Part shown: one piece after another, positions 58,413 to 64,000 of the stretch | Position numbering within the stretch: the stretch's first letter is position 1 | Layout of the letters: the number at the start of each line of letters is the position of its first letter | NCBI GenBank assembly: GCA_033439295.1 | Contig: JAVTLE010000014.1 | Location: 2,790,001-2,854,000, forward strand | Length of the DNA stretch: 64,000 nt | Origin: Deuterostichococcus epilithicus | Lineage: Eukaryota; Chlorophyta; Trebouxiophyceae; Prasiolales; Stichococcaceae | Direction of reading: 5' to 3' | Program-made: the position numbers and the translations under genes | The notes under the pieces: model-generated | The model's database searches: none | What the model saw: the letters and a program-made list of their open reading frames with translations, nothing else | What the model was told of the DNA's origin: nothing

Positions 58413-61324
58413 ATGCCCGTGGGCAGCATCAGCTCCTCCCGCGACGCGGTAACACTACACATGATTATTACACATGCAGTGATAGTGTGTGGCGAGTTTG
58501 GGTGCAATGATCTAGGGCATGGTGTGATATGTTTTTAGATCGCTGGCAGGCTCTTGCAGCTGCATTCCTTACGATGCAATGCAGGAGCGTGATGTATGAT
58601 GCATCACATACAATGAACACCTCTGATATGAGAACAGAGACCTTTTCCTTTTATTTCTGTCAAGGTGGGCGTCGCGGTGGTCAACTATCAGGTCCCCGTG
58701 TGCGAGACGCATCATGAAGTACTGGCGAACTGCGAGAAGATTGCAGACATGATAAAGGGGGTGAGCATCCAGTGTGCAGACGTATTGCGTTGCAATCAAC
58801 TGATGCTGGGCTTCTCTGCAGTGATGCTGATCTGCTTATTCTCTGGCCGGGCTTCAGGTGAAGATGGGTTATCCAGGTGGGTGGCGCTGCTTGTAGAACT
58901 GTCAGGAGGAGACGGCCAGCAGTGACTGGAAGGCATGCCAGATTGCATGAAAGCTAAGTTCCTGGCTGCGTCCCCGTAGGTCTGGACCTCATTTGCTTCC
59001 CAGAGTACTCCACTCAGGTGATGCTGCGCATGCCACGCTTGCATTTGTTGCGTCCCCAGCTCGCTGATACCGGAGTGATGAGGGAATTGACGTGCACGAC
59101 TGGCACCATGCAGGGCTTCCATCCCTACAAGGCAAGCCCGACCATTTGCAGGATGTGTATCAGCTGCGTAAGGCCTGCGCGAGACCTACTGCTCCTGGCC
59201 GCATGTTGCATGGCAACACGCACATGGCAGTTCTCCTGACTTCTGTACACCTGTCTCACAATAGTGGAAGGACTTCACCATCAAGGCGCCGGTCGAGGAG
59301 TCGCCCGAGGTCAAAATCTTCATGCAGGCCTGTATCGACAACAAGGTCAGTCATTGGCGCAGGCAACTGCCAGTGTGCTTGTGCGGCTTTGTGTCTGTAT
59401 TTCTGCCGTGAACGCTGTGAAATTTTGAGAGAACCCCACTGCCTACAGTAGCTCCACTGTCTGCTGCCAGGTCTGGGGCATCTTCTCACTGACTGGAACG
59501 GAGCACGAGGACCCGTCCAAGAACCCCTACAACACGCTCATCATGATATCCGACACTGGATCGCTTGAGCTGGTGGGCAGGCCCACACTTCACTAGTCTG
59601 ACGAGTCCGATGCACAATGGTCATGCAGGTTGCTCTGTCCGACGGCTGACTCAGCTGCATGAATTTCGCTGCGCAGGTGTACCACAAGATCTGCCCGTGG
59701 GTGCCCAAGGTGCGGCAGCGACCGCGCCTGTCACCAATGAACCATGTGCTTCATTCATCCGTTTAAGGCAACGCATGGTCATCGTCACATCTTCGAACAG
59801 GAACCATGGACGGCTGCGCACGAGACCAAGGTCGCCGTAGGGCCCAAGGGCTTGGTAGTGGGTGGAATAATATGCTACGACGGTGGGTCATCAAATCGCA
59901 TGGGTCTGGCGGTATACCTTGCTGCATGTTGCAAGAGCAGTCTGGTCAAAGCTCGCTGCAACTGAATGTACTCAATTCGCCAGGCGACTTCCCGGAGATT
60001 GTGCGGGACACGGTGTTCAAGGGCGCAGAGCTGGTGGTCCGCATCCAGGGTGCGTCGCCATGTTCTGCTCTTTGACTTCATGCAGGGAAGATACGCTCGC
60101 TCGCTGGGTGTCTCGCATCACAGTGTGGTGCCTTGAAATCGACTGCATCATATTTTACCTGTGTTTGCTTGAAGACTGAGTGAGTATGTGCGCTCACAGG
60201 ATACATGAACCCGTGCAACATCCAGCAGGTGGACATCGCAAAGGTATGTACACACCCGATGCCCGCCACTCAGACTGCGACGATTCGACTGAAGTAGTTG
60301 TCGATGTCTCCAGTTGCAGCAAATTGCAGCAGATTGTCACTGACCCCCTGCAGGTGCGCGCCTTCGAGAACAATGTGTACTTTGCTGTCGCAAACATGGC
60401 GGGCCGCGACAAGGTCTACAGGTATGCCGCGACATCTGAGCGGCGATTGGGTTGCTGATTGTTGTGCAGGGATCTTGCTTTATTCTGGACACGGCCCCAA
60501 CTCAGCAGCCGCCGCTGACAAGCTACTTTTTGCTGTAGTTACTTCGGCCACTCAAATATCGTCAACCACGACGGCAAGGTCCTCGCCGAATGCAGCAGTG
60601 TGCCGGACATGGTCCAATATGCGACCCTGTCCCTCACCTCCATCCGGTGTGCACAAAACTCACTTCTCATCAGAAGATGTTGCTTTCATCATCAGTCACC
60701 CACAGCAGTCTGCATGCTGTCGTGTTGCCTCTCCACCCACCGCTTCGGCACCACCGCAGGGATGCACGCGCCAACTGGACTGCCAACAATGCGATCTACA
60801 ACATCATGCACCGGGGTGCGCTTCCTCCCAGCCTCCCGGGCTGATGACAATTTGATCTGCAACTTTGGGAGCATTTGAAGCATATGAATTGGCGTCTGTG
60901 CAAACGCTGAGCACCAGTTTTGCCGTCGCAGGCTACACCTCGGAGCCAGGAGGAAATGCATCGTGCTGCTTCGACTTCTACAAGTGCGCACTGTCTTCAA
61001 CACACTCCGACAGCCAGTCTCAACGGCTGTCACCGCCAGTGTCTTTGCAAAATCCCGCCACCATAGGTCCAGGTTCAAGTCGCAGGCGCCATATACGACC
61101 TGCGCTCCGCATGCAGGTCATGGGTGAACGCGCCGGAGAAGGCCAAAGCAATTAGCGAGGCGCTGACTCGCAACGCCGACGCTGTGGAGGACGCCACCAA
61201 CGTGACGCAGGCGCAGCCGCTGCCGCCGCCAGTGCTCAAGGGTCTCCTGGGCGCCAGCGCGCCGCCCGCCGCCAAGAAGCTGAACGGCTATGCCAATGGC
61301 TACGCCAATGGCGTCGGCCACTAG
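58413..61324 (+). CDS. Aliphatic amidase / formamidase (nitrilase superfamily, AmiE-like)
   Basis: Hydrolyses short aliphatic amides (or formamide) to ammonia and acid, a nitrogen-scavenging reaction. Sixteen exons: 58413-58448, 58665-58760, 58858-58876, 58980-59017, 59114-59131, 59265-59345, 59471-59572, 59677-59709, 59801-59882, 59984-60049, 60200-60243, 60354-60421, 60539-60646, 60760-60815, 60932-60983, 61117-61324; 368 residues, phases agree. The start [20 protein letters not shown] matches bacterial AmiE. The Glu-Lys-Cys triad is visible: Glu in ICFPEYSTQ, Lys in [10 protein letters not shown], Cys in [12 protein letters not shown]. Other marks are [65 protein letters not shown]. Exons of 18 and 19 bp occur; the 18-bp one ends in a GC donor (AAG|GCAAGC). 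The C-terminal repeat GYANGYANG and a Pro/Ala linker are extra to the enzyme core. No transit peptide is seen, so it is probably cytosolic. The close match to bacterial enzymes is typical of this family in algae. Confidence 0.94.
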
Positions 61325-61627
61325 ACGCGCTGCTGCATTATCTGTACATTAAGCCTCATCAGACCGCATTGCGCATGACTCACATTGCCTGTCTCCAGTT
61401 GCCTTGCTCGTGTGAAAATTGCTCGCTTCAGGGCAACTGCTCCTCCAGGGCGGGCAGCCGGGCCTATCGCGCAGCGGCGCAGCCACGTCGTGAGAATCTG
61501 AAGATGTACGAGGTTTTGGAGAGATTGTCCGAGTTTGCACGCCGTCCCTGCCCTGCCTCCAAATCAGCTTTGTACAGCTATTCTTACGTCTTCTCGACCC
61601 TCAAAATTGAAACCGCCCACACCAACA
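61325..61627. promoter_or_regulatory. Spacer amidase 3' UTR / EF-hand gene promoter
   Basis: This 303-bp stretch lies between two tandem + strand genes. It must contain the 3' end of the amidase transcript and the promoter of the EF-hand gene. No element was recognised. Confidence 0.5.
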
Positions 61628-63696
61628 ATGGCTTTTAGCACAATCCCGCGCGGGCCGGTGATCAGACCATCGCAGTCGAAGGCGCTCGGGACACAGCGGC
61701 CCTTCTGCCGCACGCCCGCCCCGCTGCAAAGACGATCTCTGATCGTGCGGGCAGAAAACACCAAGCAGAAAGACAAGAAGGTCCGTCCAGCCGTGTTCCC
61801 TGCTGCTGGTGGAGTGAAGGTGCTTAGTATGCACTTGCACTCACGACAATTGCAAAAGAGAAGTTGTCCAATCATCTACCTGCATGCTTTCGCAGGAGAA
61901 GCTGGTGGAAAACTTCAAGAAGGGTGGCCTTGACAAGCAGACAGCGCAGCGCGTCCTGGATGTTTGGAAGGAGACGGGCGCCTCGGACGACCAGGGCCTT
62001 AAGAAGCTCTTTCTGAAGAGGTTTGTTGGGCCCAGCTGCAAGCCCACCGTTGTTGCGCCACCGCGGTATCGGCTGCTGCAATGCGCCAAATGGTCAGTTG
62101 CTGCTCATGCCGGCTGGCGGCAGAACGGATAGACTTCGCAGATGATGCTGGAGCTTGAGGTTCTATCGAAGAGACGAAACGAACCCTGTCGTATTCCTGT
62201 CGTATTTATTGCTGCAGGTCCCTGACGGCTGCAGCAGCATTGGCGCTTCAGACTGGGCTCGATGCTGGCGCGGCCTACGGCGCCTTCAGCTTGTCGGGCT
62301 TTCTCAGCGCAGCAGACAGCATCCCGCTGAATTGGTTGTGGAGCTTCGCTGCGACAGCTCTGGGCAGCTACTTCGGTGAGCCTGTCTAGCAGCTGGCGTG
62401 CTGGACTGTGCACAGTGCTAGAGTTTCAGGCATGTACTTGGAGAGGAGCATGCACCACTGACATACGCAGTCTTCCATGCTGTGCAGGTGCGGGCGTTGT
62501 GTTTGACCTCTTCAGCGTGGGCGCTCTCGTCGCCTCCAGCGTGCAGTTCCAGACAGATTCGGCGGCATTCATGGCGGCCGTGAAAGAGATTGCGGGTGCC
62601 GGCGGCAGCACCGGCATCAATGTTGTCGACAAGGCGGCGCAGGCACGCTCAACGCTGAAGGTGTTGTCGGCGCTAAGCAACATCAGCAACCTGCTCAAGG
62701 TGAGACAACAGAGTCGCTTTTCCCCAGCAACGACAGCCTCCCGTTGCACACGCTGCAGTCAAGCCCCACATGCGGAACTGCTGTGCGAAGGTGACTGCAT
62801 TGGGTGGCATGCACGAGATCAGGTGCACTGGTATCCAGTGCGTGTGTTTGCTTGCCGCAGGAAGAGGGGGCCAAGGGTGGTGCCGGCGGCGCGCCGACGC
62901 TCAGCAACCTGTCCACGTACCTGTTGCTGCAAAAGGCGGAGGAGCAGTACGACTGGGATTACGAAAAGGAGGGCCTCTCTGTCGACGAGGCGGGCACCAT
63001 CGCGCGATTGTTCTCCCGCTTCGACACCAACTCTGACGATAGGTGCTGTACTGACGTGCCGCATGTCTGCCGCCCTGGTCGATTGGCGATTGGATCAAAT
63101 GCTGTTGGAGCAATGCTGTTGACTGCAGTAAATGCCAGCCTCTAGAGCGCGCTGAGACAGTGAAACGTCAATAGCTGCGCTCAAGCAGGGTGTGTCAGCC
63201 CATTGCACATGTTGCCGTCGCAGGCTGGACCTCAGTGAGATCCAGGCGCTCGCTCGGGACCTGCAGCCGGACCTCAGCAGCGATGAGGTCAAGGAGGCCT
63301 TCAAAGTGCTCGACACAGACAACAGTCGCTTCATCGAGCTCCCAGGTGGGTTTCGGGCTGACTTACTGCCTGCCCCCCTTCAGCTGTGGGTCAACCGAGC
63401 AATCTTTGTGCCCCACTGCATGCCTGATCTGCGAACATAGCCAGCAATGTTCAGCTGGGCGTTGCAACTGACCTGTAGTCCACGATTCGTGCAGAGTTTG
63501 CCAAGCTGTACAAGGACCAGGTGAGCTTGTGGGGCGGATTCACCTGTGACTTGATTGCAATGCCTTCTTGAAACTGCTGCTGCATTGTCCGCAGATTGCA
63601 CGTTCTTGCAAGGGATGTACTCTTGCAGGCGATTTGAGGCTTACTATTTTTCCAACGCAGCTCAAGAAGCCTGACGAGGTGCTCACACCCAACTGA
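61628..63696 (+). CDS. Plastid-targeted EF-hand membrane protein
   Basis: Eight exons: 61628-61780, 61896-62020, 62218-62375, 62488-62699, 62861-63042, 63224-63345, 63495-63520, 63661-63696; 337 residues, phases agree. Exon 1 is a transit peptide (MAFSTIPRGPVIRPSQSKAL, Arg/Ser-rich, RRSLIVRAEN near the cleavage zone). A helical stretch follows (EKLVENFKKGGLDKQTAQRV). A hydrophobic part spans exons 3-4 (SLTAAAALALQTGLDAGAAY, WLWSFAATALGSYFGAGVVF, LFSVGALVASSVQF), suggesting two or three membrane passes. The C-terminal third holds two EF-hands. Loop 1 is DTNSDDRLDLSE (Asp1, Asn3, Asp5, Glu12) and loop 2 is DTDNSRFIELPE (Asp1, Asp3, Ser5, Glu12); both are fit to bind calcium, and each is interrupted by an intron. 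I infer a calcium-responsive protein of the envelope or thylakoid. Known function: none that I recognise. Confidence 0.88.
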
Positions 63697-64000
63697 GAAG
63701 GGGGGGACAACAACGTATGATCTAGAGTGTTCAGGGCCATTGATGGAGGGCAGCATGGTTTGTGTTGGTTGGTCTTGCGGACTTCGGCAGGTCAGGACGG
63801 CGTGGGGCAGCACAGCGCTGCCCTGACAACAATTTCAGGCTGCGATCGAATCCTGCCGTCAGAACTCGAACAAATTCAGGCAAAGAATCTCTTGTTGTAC
63901 GGCAGTTTCCCTTGCGACTACTTTTGGAGTTAAAATTGGGCGTTCGCCAGGGGCGAGACGCGAGTTTGATCGGGGCGCTCGAAAGGGACCAGTCGAAAGG
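63697..64000. other. 3' flank, no gene seen
   Basis: The last 304 bp hold the 3' UTR of the EF-hand gene and then sequence without a convincing coding frame. The region past about 63930 could be the start of another transcription unit, but nothing supports that directly. Confidence 0.5.

Overview
This is a nuclear segment of a green alga (Chlorophyta). The evidence is: a plastid inner-envelope translocon gene (TIC110), several proteins with plastid-type transit peptides, plant-type regulators (an R2R3-MYB close to the MYB44 type and an EMSY-LIKE ENT/Agenet protein), GC-rich coding DNA, and genes cut into many short exons. I could trace 17 protein genes and about 156 introns. Nearly all introns are GT-AG and every traced gene but the first is complete. 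The very short introns and dense packing recall trebouxiophyte (Chlorella-like) genomes, but the genus cannot be fixed from sequence reading alone. There are two small runs of N, so this is a draft assembly. I saw no transposon, retroelement, viral remnant, CRISPR array, tRNA or rRNA.

Layout, left to right. 1-1361 (+): 3' part of aspartate aminotransferase. 1876-3616 (-): p31comet/MAD2L1BP, the spindle-checkpoint adaptor. 3985-8142 (-): plastid-targeted COG2509-type FAD oxidoreductase, divergent from 8466-11678 (+): NAR1/CIAO3 of cytosolic Fe-S assembly. 12119-16065 (-): POP1 of RNase P/MRP, divergent from 16470-17434 (+): plastid Rho-N domain protein. 17578-18568 (-): Lys-rich protein, possibly the RNA polymerase I subunit RPA34.5. 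19062-19904 (-): small unassigned membrane protein. 20461-29208 (-): full ABCC (MRP) transporter of 32 exons with a degenerate first ATPase site. 29891-31950 (+): unassigned protein. 32351-35350 (-): histidine acid phosphatase of the ACP6 type. 36150-40552 (-): R2R3-MYB. 40961-43856 (-): EMSY-LIKE protein, divergent from 44310-53007 (+): TIC110. 53593-57664 (-): BRD7/9-like bromodomain protein, divergent from 58413-61324 (+): aliphatic amidase. 61628-63696 (+): plastid EF-hand membrane protein.

The genes do not form an operon-like system. They serve amino-acid metabolism, mitosis, Fe-S assembly, tRNA processing, plastid import, chromatin and transcription, and transport. Five head-to-head pairs share short promoters of 320-750 bp. 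Reading frame and splice phase were checked by hand across every junction quoted, so exon coordinates are explicit predictions, not the result of a search. Names rest on remembered family motifs; no database was consulted.

The most notable points are: an ABCC transporter whose first nucleotide-binding domain has lost the Walker A lysine and the second Walker B acid; three local duplications of splice sites, one of which (TIC110) creates an in-frame alternative 37-residue segment; four GC-AG introns; and two proteins, of 438 and 191 residues, that I could not assign to any family.
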